From: an uncultured Alphaproteobacteria bacterium
GTDB taxonomy: Bacteria; Pseudomonadota; Alphaproteobacteria; HIMB59; GCA-002718135
Length of the DNA: 64,000 bases
Direction: 5' to 3'
NCBI GenBank assembly: GCA_902591485.1
Contig: CACJAV010000005.1
Coordinates: forward strand, 24,468-88,467
Each line of letters opens with the position of its first letter. Positions within the stretch are counted from its first letter, which is position 1. This document shows, one piece after another, positions 35,921-44,322 of the stretch. Both the position numbers and the translations under genes were made by a program. Under the pieces are notes generated by a model, which was not told the DNA's origin, searched no databases, and worked only from the letters and a program-made list of their open reading frames with translations.

Positions 35921-37215
35921 ATTGGAAGTTGTATTATAGATTTTAGACCTCCATAGCTAGATTTTGATAATTTTACATCACCTCCATGCGATCTAATGAT
36001 ATCTCTAGTAATGGATAAACCTAGCCCACTTTCGCCTTTTAGTTTGTTTCGAGAAGGATCTAATGAAAAAAATGGCTTAAAGACATCTTCGTAATTTTTA
36101 TCAGGAATACCTGGGCCATTATCTTCTATAATGATAATACATCCATCATTATTAAGTAATATTTCAATGTTCAATTCATTAGAATATCTTAAAGAATTAT
36201 CAATAATGTTTTGTATAGCTCTCTTTAATTGTATTGGTCTTCCTGAAGTTTTAATAATATTTTTTTCTGTAAACTTTATCTTATATTTATTTAAATCTAC
36301 ATTTTTAATTATATCCTTTACTAATTTATTAATGATAATATTCTCAATTGGTTCAGGTGCTTCAGATCTAACAAAACTAACATAACTATCCAACATTGCA
36401 GTCATTTCATTGATATCTAATTCTAGCTCTGTTTTTGCTTTTTCATCTTTTAAGAGTGATAATTGAAGTTTCATTCTTGTTAATGGTGTACGTAGATCAT
36501 GACTTACACCTGCTAACATATCAGTTCGTTGTTTTAAAAATCTTTTTATTCTTGTTCTCATTTGATTAAAAGCATTTGCTGTTTGTTTGATTTCTGACGC
36601 ACCAACTGCTTTTAATTCTGGAGCATCCAAACCTCTACCGAATGTTTCTGCTATTATTGACAATCTTTTAAGAGGCCTTATTTGTTTATTCATAAAAAAA
36701 TAAGAAAATAATAAAAGAAGAATAGAAGCAAACATCATCCACAGCAAAAAGACAAAAGCTGTTTCACTGTACAGTCTATCTTTGTCTACGATAATAAATA
36801 AATATTGATTTTTTTTAATTTGTAATATTATCTCAACACCTGAATCGATATTACTTAAATCATAAAAAAAGGGAGTCTTTAATTCTGAGAGTGCCTGTTT
36901 CAGTCTATTAGATAAAATACCTCTTTGATTAATTAATGATTTATTTTCAATTTCACCATTTTCTATGATTTTTATTTTCATTTTAAAATCTTCTCTAGCA
37001 ATTTGTATTGCCTCAAATTCAAGATCTTTTTCAATTAATTTAACTAGAACATTTATGTCTGCAACTACTGATTGTGTTAGCCTTTTTGATATTATATTCC
37101 ATGAAGTTTGATAAAAAATAATGGAAGTAATTATTACTAAAATTATAATTGGAACAAATATTATAATTATAGATCTTCCTAATAATGACTTTGGAATTAT
37201 TCTTTTAACAATCAT
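35917..37215 (-). CDS. EnvZ-like sensor histidine kinase
   Basis: This 432-residue sensor has two membrane segments (about 13-35 and 155-177) around a periplasmic domain of about 120 residues, a HAMP linker, and a dimerisation helix with VSHDLRTPLTRMKLQL containing the phospho-acceptor His. The ATPase domain has N box NIIDNSLRYS, IIIEDNGPGIPD and GESGLGLSI. It should phosphorylate the OmpR-type regulator encoded just upstream (4-base overlap). The stimulus cannot be deduced. Confidence 0.92.
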   Translation of the reverse strand: MIVKRIIPKSLLGRSIIIIFVPIIILVIITSIIFYQTSWNIISKRLTQSVVADINVLVKLIEKDLEFEAIQIAREDFKMKIKIIENGEIENKSLINQRGILSNRLKQALSELKTPFFYDLSNIDSGVEIILQIKKNQYLFIIVDKDRLYSETAFVFLLWMMFASILLLLFSYFFMNKQIRPLKRLSIIAETFGRGLDAPELKAVGASEIKQTANAFNQMRTRIKRFLKQRTDMLAGVSHDLRTPLTRMKLQLSLLKDEKAKTELELDINEMTAMLDSYVSFVRSEAPEPIENIIINKLVKDIIKNVDLNKYKIKFTEKNIIKTSGRPIQLKRAIQNIIDNSLRYSNELNIEILLNNDGCIIIIEDNGPGIPDKNYEDVFKPFFSLDPSRNKLKGESGLGLSITRDIIRSHGGDVKLSKSSYGGLKSIIQLPI

Positions 37216-37892
37216 ATTTCCCTACAAACTAACATATAACCTTTGCTCCTAATGGTTTTTATAAATTGTGGTTTTTTTGGAATTTTTTCAATTTTTTGAC
37301 GTAATCTTGTTATGCCTACATCAACTTTTCTTAGTTCGCTCTCATCAAATTCTTTGTCTGCCAATTCTTCTCTTGAAACAAGATTATTTCTTTTATTAAT
37401 TAATTTTATTAGCAATGTGTTTTCACCCTCTGTTAAATAAATTTCCTCATATTCTTTTTTTAGAACCATAGTCTTTGTATCAAAAACATAATTACCAAAC
37501 TCAATACGCAATTCGGATTGATTAATGTTCTCATATAAATTCAGCAATTTTTTTATGCGAAGATATAATTCTTCTGGTTCAAAGGGTTTTGAAACATAAT
37601 CATCAGATCCTATTTTTAGACCTTGGATGATATTTTCATTTTCCCCCATTGCTGTTAACATTATTATTGGAGTATTTGATTTATTTTTAATTAGAGATAT
37701 TAACTCTACCCCATCTCCACTTGGCATCATTCTATCTAATATTATTAAATCAAAAACAAAGTATTTTAGTATTTCCTTTGCTTCTTCAAAGTCTTGAGAT
37801 GTAAAAATTGATAGGTTTTTTTCACTTAAATAATCTTTTAATAAATCTCTTAATCTTTGATCATCATCTACTAGAAGAATAGTTTTGTTCAT
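37212..37892 (-). CDS. petR: OmpR-family response regulator, PetR-like
   Basis: This 226-residue protein has an N-terminal receiver domain (ILLVDDDQRLR, phospho-Asp in LIILDRMMPSGDG, Lys in DDYVSKPFEPEEL) and a C-terminal winged-helix domain (LTEGENTLLIKL, GITRLRQKIEK, FIKTIRSKGYML). The marR-ompR-envZ arrangement recalls petP-petR of Rhodobacter, which controls growth and bc1-related functions there; the name is a homology guess. I used the ATG at 37892; a TTG at 37898 overlaps the MarR-gene stop and is possible. Confidence 0.85.
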   Translation of the reverse strand: MNKTILLVDDDQRLRDLLKDYLSEKNLSIFTSQDFEEAKEILKYFVFDLIILDRMMPSGDGVELISLIKNKSNTPIIMLTAMGENENIIQGLKIGSDDYVSKPFEPEELYLRIKKLLNLYENINQSELRIEFGNYVFDTKTMVLKKEYEEIYLTEGENTLLIKLINKRNNLVSREELADKEFDESELRKVDVGITRLRQKIEKIPKKPQFIKTIRSKGYMLVCREI

Positions 37893-37894
37893 CT

Positions 37895-38380
37895 TCAATC
37901 ATTTATTTCTTGAAAAGTTTTTTTATTGTTATCTTCGATCATTTCATATAACATTTTCTTGAAACCATTTATATTATCCTCACTAAATTTATTTATAACC
38001 CCTCTAATTTTTTTTATTTGAATACTTGATAGCTCACTCTCAAGTTTTTTTCCTTTTTCAGTAAGTGATAACTTTTTGGTTCTTTTATCCACACCAGTTG
38101 AGACTATAATAAATTTTTCCTTAACTAATTGATTTAAAACTCTTGAAAGACTTTGTTTAGTAATTTGTAAAACAACTAACAGTTCTTTGATAGTAATGTG
38201 ATTTTTCTTTCCAACAAAATATATAACTCTATGATGCGCCCTACCAAAGTTTAACTTTTCAAGAATTTTATCAGGCCCAGATGTGAAATCTCTATAGGAA
38301 AAAAAGATAAGCTCAATTACCTTCTTTACTTCTTTGTCATTTAAAAAAAAAGGAGATAATAAATTATTTAGGTCAGCCAT
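37895..38380 (-). CDS. petP: MarR-family transcriptional regulator, PetP-like
   Basis: This 161-residue protein has the MarR winged helix: GRAHHRVIYFVGKKNHI leads into IKELLVVLQITKQSLSRVLN (recognition helix) and VDKRTKKLSLTEKGK (wing). The GRAHHR and ITKQSLxRVL segments match PetP-type regulators found beside OmpR-type genes in alphaproteobacteria. It is first in a three-gene regulatory operon and divergent from ilvE over 62 bases. Confidence 0.85.
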   Translation of the reverse strand: MADLNNLLSPFFLNDKEVKKVIELIFFSYRDFTSGPDKILEKLNFGRAHHRVIYFVGKKNHITIKELLVVLQITKQSLSRVLNQLVKEKFIIVSTGVDKRTKKLSLTEKGKKLESELSSIQIKKIRGVINKFSEDNINGFKKMLYEMIEDNNKKTFQEIND

Positions 38381-38412
38381 ATTGACTTAATTATGCATCA
38401 CTGATAGTCAAT
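38381..38412. promoter_or_regulatory. Inverted repeat in the marR/ilvE divergent region
   Basis: ATTGACT (38381-38387) and AGTCAAT (38406-38412) are perfect 7-base inverted arms separated by 18 bases, directly upstream of the MarR start. The position would suit autoregulation of the MarR gene, or control of both divergent genes. TTGACT also resembles a -35 box on either strand, which may be the simpler reason for the symmetry. Confidence 0.3.
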
Positions 38413-38442
38413 TGTCATTAAAAAAAATTAATATGGAATATT

Positions 38443-39327
38443 ATGAGCAAATCTTTTGAAAATCGAGAAGGTTGGATTTGGATGAATGGTGTATTTATTC
38501 CATGGAAAAATGCAACATCTCATATAATTTCTCAAGGATTACATTATGCTAGTGCAGTATTTGAAGGAGAAAGAGCATATGGTGGTAAAATTTTTAAATC
38601 TCAAGAGCATACCGATCGTTTTTTCAATTCTGCAAAAATAATAGGTATAAAAATTCCTTTTTCCAAGGAGGAAATTAATGAGGCAAAGAATACGCTCATT
38701 AATAAAATGGGTTATAAAGATTGTTATGTTCGACCTCTTGCTTGGAGAGGTGGAGATCAAATGGGTATTTCGACAACTAAATCAAATATAAATGTTGCAA
38801 TAGCAGTTTGGGATGACTGGTCTTCTTATTTTAAAATTGAGGATAGAAAAAATGGACTAAAATTAATTACATCACCATGGAAAAGACCAGCACCTGACAC
38901 AGCTCCTTATGAAGCTAAAGCTTCTGGACCATATATTATATGCACAATGTCAAAAGAATTTGCAGAAAGCCAAGGATATCACGATGCCCTTATGTTAGAC
39001 TATAGGGGTTATGTAGCAGAAGGAACAGGGGCTAATATTTTTTTTATAAAAAATAGTGATATTCACACACCTATACCAGATTGTTTTTTAAATGGCATAA
39101 CTCGTCAAGCAGTTATAAAAATGGTCACACAGCAAGGATATAAAATTACAGAAAGACATATTTTGCCTTCAGAAATTAATAAGTATGATGAGGCGTTCCT
39201 TACTGGTACTGCTGCAGAGATAACACCAATAAAATCAATTGATAATGTTAGTTTTAATACTGGCGATAACTCAACTACATTTAAATTTATGGGTGATTTC
39301 AGTGATATGGTAAAAAAATCTAATTAG
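38443..39327 (+). CDS. ilvE: Branched-chain amino acid aminotransferase
   Basis: IlvE performs the last step of leucine, isoleucine and valine synthesis. The 294-residue class IV PLP enzyme has HYASAVFEGERAYGG, YVRPLAWRG, YEAKASGPYI with the likely PLP lysine, EGTGANIFFI and TGTAAEITPI. It is a single gene whose stop overlaps that of moaE by eight bases (CTAATTAG). Confidence 0.93.
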   Translation: MSKSFENREGWIWMNGVFIPWKNATSHIISQGLHYASAVFEGERAYGGKIFKSQEHTDRFFNSAKIIGIKIPFSKEEINEAKNTLINKMGYKDCYVRPLAWRGGDQMGISTTKSNINVAIAVWDDWSSYFKIEDRKNGLKLITSPWKRPAPDTAPYEAKASGPYIICTMSKEFAESQGYHDALMLDYRGYVAEGTGANIFFIKNSDIHTPIPDCFLNGITRQAVIKMVTQQGYKITERHILPSEINKYDEAFLTGTAAEITPIKSIDNVSFNTGDNSTTFKFMGDFSDMVKKSN

Positions 39328-39736
39328 AGTTTACTAACCACTCGTTTTTGTCAGCATAAAATTCATTTTTCCAAAAAGGTGCTTCTTTTTTTAGATAATC
39401 CATTATGAAATTGCATGACTCAAAACTGTCTTTTCTGTGTTTAGAAAAGCAAGCAACTAAAACTATTTTACTATTAACTTCTAATTTTCCATATCTATGA
39501 ATAATTAAGCTATCTTCAAGTTTCCACTTTAAGTTAGCTTTATTTATAATTTTCTCAAATTGTTTATAAGCCATTTCTTGATAAACTTCTAAATTAATAG
39601 ATGTAACTTCTTTGCTATTATTCTCATCTCTTACATAGCCAATAAATGAAGATACAGCTCCTATATTAGAATGTAATTTCTTAATTTTATTAATCTCATC
39701 TTCGGAATTGAAATCTTCTTCTTGAATTTTAATCAT
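39320..39736 (-). CDS. moaE: Molybdopterin synthase catalytic subunit
   Basis: MoaE uses the thiocarboxylate of MoaD to put two sulfurs into precursor Z. The 138-residue protein shows GAVSSFIGYVRDEN, INLEVYQEMAYKQF, IIHRYGKLEV, ACFSKHRKDSFESC and KKEAPFWKNE, all family motifs. It overlaps moaD by one base. Molybdenum cofactor use implies at least one molybdoenzyme elsewhere in the genome. Confidence 0.94.
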   Translation of the reverse strand: MIKIQEEDFNSEDEINKIKKLHSNIGAVSSFIGYVRDENNSKEVTSINLEVYQEMAYKQFEKIINKANLKWKLEDSLIIHRYGKLEVNSKIVLVACFSKHRKDSFESCNFIMDYLKKEAPFWKNEFYADKNEWLVNSN

Positions 39737-39981
39737 TAACCACCGCTTACTGGAGGAAAAATAGCAATTTCATCATTATCACTAAGATTAATATTTTTAA
39801 TTACATATTCTTGATTAATGGCAAATCTCAATACTTCTTTTTTCATATGTTTATTTAAATTAGGATATTTTTCTATGATAAAAATTTTTAATTCATCTAA
39901 ATTTTTTATTCTATTAGAATTTATTTCTTCTTCTTCAAGATTAGTAATATCCTTAATCCAGGCAAAGTATTTTATTTTCAT
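39736..39981 (-). CDS. moaD: Molybdopterin synthase sulfur-carrier subunit
   Basis: This 81-residue ubiquitin-like protein ends in the required Gly-Gly (IFPPVSGG), the site of thiocarboxylation by MoeB/MOCS3-type enzymes. The middle has the beta-grasp pattern with FAINQEYV and DEIAIFPP. It is coupled by one-base overlaps to pgsA upstream and moaE downstream, as in many alphaproteobacteria. Confidence 0.92.
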   Translation of the reverse strand: MKIKYFAWIKDITNLEEEEINSNRIKNLDELKIFIIEKYPNLNKHMKKEVLRFAINQEYVIKNINLSDNDEIAIFPPVSGG

Positions 39982-40529
39982 TAAAAATGCCTTAGGCCAG
40001 ACTTAAGATAATCATACCCTGTATATAATGTTAAAATTCCCGCAGTCCATAAAGCTAACTTGCCAATGAAAATAATTGGTACAATCGTAATTCCACTTTC
40101 ACTAAGTATTAGTAAAGCTAAAGCAATCAACTGAAGAGACGTTTTAATCTTTGCTATTCTAGATACAGGAACACTCACTTTAATTTTTGCAAGATATTCT
40201 CTCAAGCCAGATACGGCTATTTCTCTAAGTAAAATGATTAGCGCTGGAATTGTTTCCCAATCTGCAATGACTTCTTTTGAAGTTAAAATTAGAATAACAG
40301 CTGCTACTAATAATTTATCTGCTATAGGATCGAGAAAGGTTCCAAAGTTCGTTACTTCATTTCTAATCCTAGCAACATACCCATCAAAATAGTCTGTGAT
40401 ACTAGCTAGGCAAAAAAGGACAAATGCTATCCAGCCGTAAAAAGGGTCTTTTAAATATATACATAGAACAATTATTGGAATTACAATTATTCTTGCAATG
40501 GTTAAGATATTTGAAATATTTAATTTCAT
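39981..40529 (-). CDS. pgsA: CDP-diacylglycerol-glycerol-3-phosphate 3-phosphatidyltransferase
   Basis: PgsA makes phosphatidylglycerol phosphate in the inner membrane. The 182-residue polytopic protein has the CDP-alcohol phosphotransferase motif as SITDYFDGYVARIRNEVTNFG followed by FLDPIADKLL, with the D-G-x2-A-R-x8-G-x3-D-x3-D spacing (shown in part). LREIAVSGLREYLAK follows. It lies 28 bases downstream of uvrC. Confidence 0.94.
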   Translation of the reverse strand: MKLNISNILTIARIIVIPIIVLCIYLKDPFYGWIAFVLFCLASITDYFDGYVARIRNEVTNFGTFLDPIADKLLVAAVILILTSKEVIADWETIPALIILLREIAVSGLREYLAKIKVSVPVSRIAKIKTSLQLIALALLILSESGITIVPIIFIGKLALWTAGILTLYTGYDYLKSGLRHF

Positions 40530-40557
40530 AAATTTTTTTTAGATTAAGTTTAACTTA

Positions 40558-42441
40558 TTAGCCATTAAAAAATTCGAATAACTCTTTAAGTTTTTTTCCA
40601 GGAATTGATTTAATACGCTTAAGCTCTTCTAATGAAGCAGATTTTATCTTGTCGACCGTCCCAAAATGAAGAAGTAGCTCTTTTTTTCTCTTTGGTCCAA
40701 TCCCCTTAATCTCATCAAAGACAGATTTAACTGTAGTTTTTGATCTTCTAGCTCGATGGGCTGTGATTGCAAATCGATGTGCTTCATCTCTCAGTCTCTG
40801 AATAAAGTAAAGAAGGGGATCATCTGGTTTTAAATTTAAATTTTTATTTTCAACATGAATGATTTCTCTACCTGCGTTTCTTTCTGGTCCTTTAGAAATA
40901 CTCATTAACTCAATGTTGCTTATTTTATATTTCTTTAATATTTTTTGGACACTATTAAATTGACCTCTTCCACCATCAATAATAATTAAGTTTGGAAATA
41001 AAGCATCTTCATTTTCATTAATTTTAGAAAGACGCCTGCTAAGTACTTCTTCCATCATATAATAATCACTAACATTTGAAATATTTTTATTTTTTAAATC
41101 ATATCTAATATTAAATTTACGGTAATGCTTTGGGCTCAAACCTTCTTTATCCGCAACCACCATTACTCCGACAGCATTTTTACCAGATGTGTGACTATTA
41201 TCATAAACTTCAATTCTGTTTATATCATCCTTTATACTTAATAATTTTGATAACGAATTTAGAGCTAAATGATGATTTTCAATGCTGGTTTTTTTTAACT
41301 TAATACTCTCAAGGGCGTTTTTTTCTGCTAATAGTATATGCTGTAATTTTTCCCCAGATTTTGGATTTAGTATTTTAGTTTTTGATTTATTTTTTTTATT
41401 TAATATTTTTTCTACTTCTTTTAAAAATTCTTGATCAATATTTACTAAAATTTTAGGGGGCACATCTTTGTCAGCATAAAATTGATATAAAAAAGACTCT
41501 AGAATTTCTTTTTCTTCACTATTATCTTCATGGGACGGAAAAAACGATTTATTTCCATAATTACTGCCATTTCTATAAAACTTTCCATGAATACAACTCT
41601 TACTATCTGATAGTTTTATCGCGAATATATCTATATTGCGCATTTCCCTAATATAAACTGATTGATATTTTTGAATTTGATTTATTGCTTTTATTCTATC
41701 TCTTAGTCTTGCAGCTTCTTCAAACATTTGATTCTTGCTTGCTAATCTCATCTTTGTATTTAATTTTTTTTCAATTTTTTTTGTATTACCTTTTAAAAAC
41801 TTTTTTGCATCATCAATGCTCTCTTTATATTTTTTTTCATTAATAATATCTACACATGGACCGCTGCATCTTTTGATATCAAATAATAAACAAGGACGAG
41901 ATCTATTTTTAAAAGTACCTTCAGAGCAACTTCTTAGTAAAAAAGCTTTCTGCAGAGCTATTAAAGTATAATCAGCAACAGATGGTGAAACAAATGGACC
42001 AAAATAATCACCTTTAATTTTTTTTGCGCCTCGATATTTTTGGAGACGAGGAAATTTATGCTCTTTATTGATTAAAATATAAGGAAATGATTTGTCATCT
42101 CTTAAGATAATATTAAAACGTGGTTTGTGTCTTTTAATTAAATTACATTCAAGTAAGAGTGCTTCAATTTCTGTGTTTGTTACAAAAAAATTCATTTTCT
42201 TTGTTAAACTCACCATTCTTTGTAAACGACGTGTGAGGTTATTTAAGGAAGTATAATTTATGACTCTCTTTGCAAGATTTTTAGCTTTTCCAATATATAG
42301 GATTTGACCTTCATCATCTTCCATTTGATAAACACCTGGTTGATGGGGGAGTGTCTTTGCAATAAATTTAATGATATCTTGACCTTTTAAGTTGGGCTGA
42401 GTGTTTTCAGACTCTATTAATTTTTGGTTTTTTTTGTTCAT
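40558..42441 (-). CDS. uvrC: Excinuclease ABC subunit C
   Basis: UvrC makes both incisions in nucleotide excision repair. The 627-residue protein has the GIY-YIG nuclease (GVYQMEDDEGQILYIGKAKN near 35-54), a Cys-rich region with LLFDIKRCSGPC, a UVR motif around 215-250, the RNase H-like second nuclease (EVYDNSH with catalytic Asp and IIDGGRGQ), and a C-terminal helix-hairpin-helix pair (IKGIGPKRKKELL, IPGKKLKELF). It starts the uvrC-pgsA-moaD-moaE run. Confidence 0.96.
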   Translation of the reverse strand: MNKKNQKLIESENTQPNLKGQDIIKFIAKTLPHQPGVYQMEDDEGQILYIGKAKNLAKRVINYTSLNNLTRRLQRMVSLTKKMNFFVTNTEIEALLLECNLIKRHKPRFNIILRDDKSFPYILINKEHKFPRLQKYRGAKKIKGDYFGPFVSPSVADYTLIALQKAFLLRSCSEGTFKNRSRPCLLFDIKRCSGPCVDIINEKKYKESIDDAKKFLKGNTKKIEKKLNTKMRLASKNQMFEEAARLRDRIKAINQIQKYQSVYIREMRNIDIFAIKLSDSKSCIHGKFYRNGSNYGNKSFFPSHEDNSEEKEILESFLYQFYADKDVPPKILVNIDQEFLKEVEKILNKKNKSKTKILNPKSGEKLQHILLAEKNALESIKLKKTSIENHHLALNSLSKLLSIKDDINRIEVYDNSHTSGKNAVGVMVVADKEGLSPKHYRKFNIRYDLKNKNISNVSDYYMMEEVLSRRLSKINENEDALFPNLIIIDGGRGQFNSVQKILKKYKISNIELMSISKGPERNAGREIIHVENKNLNLKPDDPLLYFIQRLRDEAHRFAITAHRARRSKTTVKSVFDEIKGIGPKRKKELLLHFGTVDKIKSASLEELKRIKSIPGKKLKELFEFFNG

Positions 42442-42550
42442 TATTTAATTAATTTTCTAGATTATGCTCACAAATTATTATAGTCCAAAATTTGAATTTA
42501 AATAAATAAGTCTAAATAGATAACATAATATATTAATTGGAGATTTGAAG

Positions 42551-44320
42551 ATGGCTAAAATGACTACTGAGGAAGCTTTTGTAAAAGTTCTACAAATGCA
42601 CGGAATACAACATTCTTTTGGAATAATTGGATCAGCATTCATGCCAATTTCAGACCTTTTTCCAAAAGCAGGGATAACTTTTTGGGATGTTGCTCATGAG
42701 TCAAATGGTGGTCTTATTGCAGATGGTTACACAAGATCAACTGGTAAAATTGCAATGTGTATTGCTCAAAATGGACCGGGCATAACAGGTTTAGTAACAC
42801 CAATCAAAACAGCTTATTGGAATCATACTCCAATGCTTTTAGTGACACCGCAAGCTGCAAATAAAACAATGGGTCAGGGAGGTTTTCAAGAAGTAGAACA
42901 AATGAACTTATTTAAAGATATGGTTTGTTATCAAGAAGAAGTCCGGGATGCGTCTAGAATGGCAGAAGTATTAAACAGAGTTATATTAAAGGCAAAAAGA
43001 GGTTCAGCGCCAGCTCAAATAAATGTGCCTAGAGACTTTTGGACACAAGTAATAGATATTGAATTACCATCTATTATTGAATTTGAGAGACCATCTGGTG
43101 GCTCAACCGCAATAAGTGAAGCTGCAGATCTTTTATCTAATGCAAAATTCCCTGTAATATTATCAGGTGCTGGAGTTGTGCTTGCTGATGCGATTGAAGA
43201 TTGTAAAAACATAGCAGAAAAATTAGATGCACCTGTTGCATGCGGATACCAACATAACGATAGTTTTCCAGGAAAGCACCCTCTAGCTGTAGGTCCTCTT
43301 GGATACAATGGGTCTAAAGCTGCAATGGAGATTATTGCAAAAGCTGATGTCGTTTTAGCATTGGGAACAAGATTGAATCCTTTTTCTACACTTCCTGGTT
43401 ATGGAATAGATTATTGGCCCAAGGAAGCAAAGATTATTCAAGTTGATATAAATTCTGACAGAATAGGATTAGCAAAAAGAATAACAGTAGGAATTTGTGG
43501 AGATGCTAAATTAGTTGCAAAACAAATTTTAGGTGAATTATCTTCAAGTGCTGGAGATATTGGAAGAGAAGATAGAAAGGCTCTAATTCATCAAACCAAA
43601 TCTGCATGGCTTCAAACATTAACAAGTCTTGATCATGAAGAGGATGATGAAGGTACTACATGGAATAAAGACTCTCGTGAGAGAGATCCTGATAGAATGT
43701 CTCCTCGAATGGCGTGGAGAGCTATTCAAGCAGGCTTACCTGAAGATGCAATCATCTCGAGCGATATTGGGAATAATTGTGCAATTGGAAATGCTTACCC
43801 AACTTTTGAGCAAGGAAGAAAATATTTAGCTCCAGGTTTATTTGGGCCATGTGGTTATGGATTTCCTTCAGTATTAGGAGCTAAAATTGGATGTCCAGAC
43901 ACACCTGTTGTTGGTTTTTCAGGAGATGGAGCTTTTGGAATTAGCATGAGTGAAATGACATCATGTAGCCGAGAAGAATGGCCTAATATTACAATGGTTA
44001 TTTTCCGAAATTATCAATGGGGTGCGGAGAAAAGAAATACAACTCTTTGGTATGATAATAATTTTATTGGAACAGAGCTTGATCCAAAATTAAGTTATGC
44101 AAAAATTGCTGAAGCGTGTGGATTTAAAGGGGTTAAAGTAACAACCCAATCAGAATTAACTGAAGCTTTGAAGACATCATGTGTTGAACAAATGAATGGC
44201 ATTACAACTTTTATAGAAGTTATCTTAAATCAAGAATTAGGCGAGCCATTTAGAAGAGATGCAATGAAAGCACCTGTAGAAGTTGCTGGAATTAACAGTA
44301 AGGATACTGTCGTTCAATAA
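42551..44320 (+). CDS. xsc: Sulfoacetaldehyde acetyltransferase
   Basis: Xsc is a thiamine-diphosphate enzyme that cleaves sulfoacetaldehyde with phosphate to acetyl phosphate and sulfite, the last step of taurine and isethionate breakdown. The 589-residue protein begins MAKMTTEEAFVKVLQMHGIQ and has FGIIGSAFMPISDLFP, WDVAHESNGG with the catalytic Glu, QNGPGITGLVTP, and GFSGDGAFGISMSEM for the cofactor. These are Xsc rather than acetolactate synthase features. I use the ATG at 42551, 8 bases after GGAG (42538-42542 region), not the TTG at 42545. No pta or sulfite exporter is adjacent. Confidence 0.9.
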   Translation: MAKMTTEEAFVKVLQMHGIQHSFGIIGSAFMPISDLFPKAGITFWDVAHESNGGLIADGYTRSTGKIAMCIAQNGPGITGLVTPIKTAYWNHTPMLLVTPQAANKTMGQGGFQEVEQMNLFKDMVCYQEEVRDASRMAEVLNRVILKAKRGSAPAQINVPRDFWTQVIDIELPSIIEFERPSGGSTAISEAADLLSNAKFPVILSGAGVVLADAIEDCKNIAEKLDAPVACGYQHNDSFPGKHPLAVGPLGYNGSKAAMEIIAKADVVLALGTRLNPFSTLPGYGIDYWPKEAKIIQVDINSDRIGLAKRITVGICGDAKLVAKQILGELSSSAGDIGREDRKALIHQTKSAWLQTLTSLDHEEDDEGTTWNKDSRERDPDRMSPRMAWRAIQAGLPEDAIISSDIGNNCAIGNAYPTFEQGRKYLAPGLFGPCGYGFPSVLGAKIGCPDTPVVGFSGDGAFGISMSEMTSCSREEWPNITMVIFRNYQWGAEKRNTTLWYDNNFIGTELDPKLSYAKIAEACGFKGVKVTTQSELTEALKTSCVEQMNGITTFIEVILNQELGEPFRRDAMKAPVEVAGINSKDTVVQ

Positions 44321-44322
44321 AC

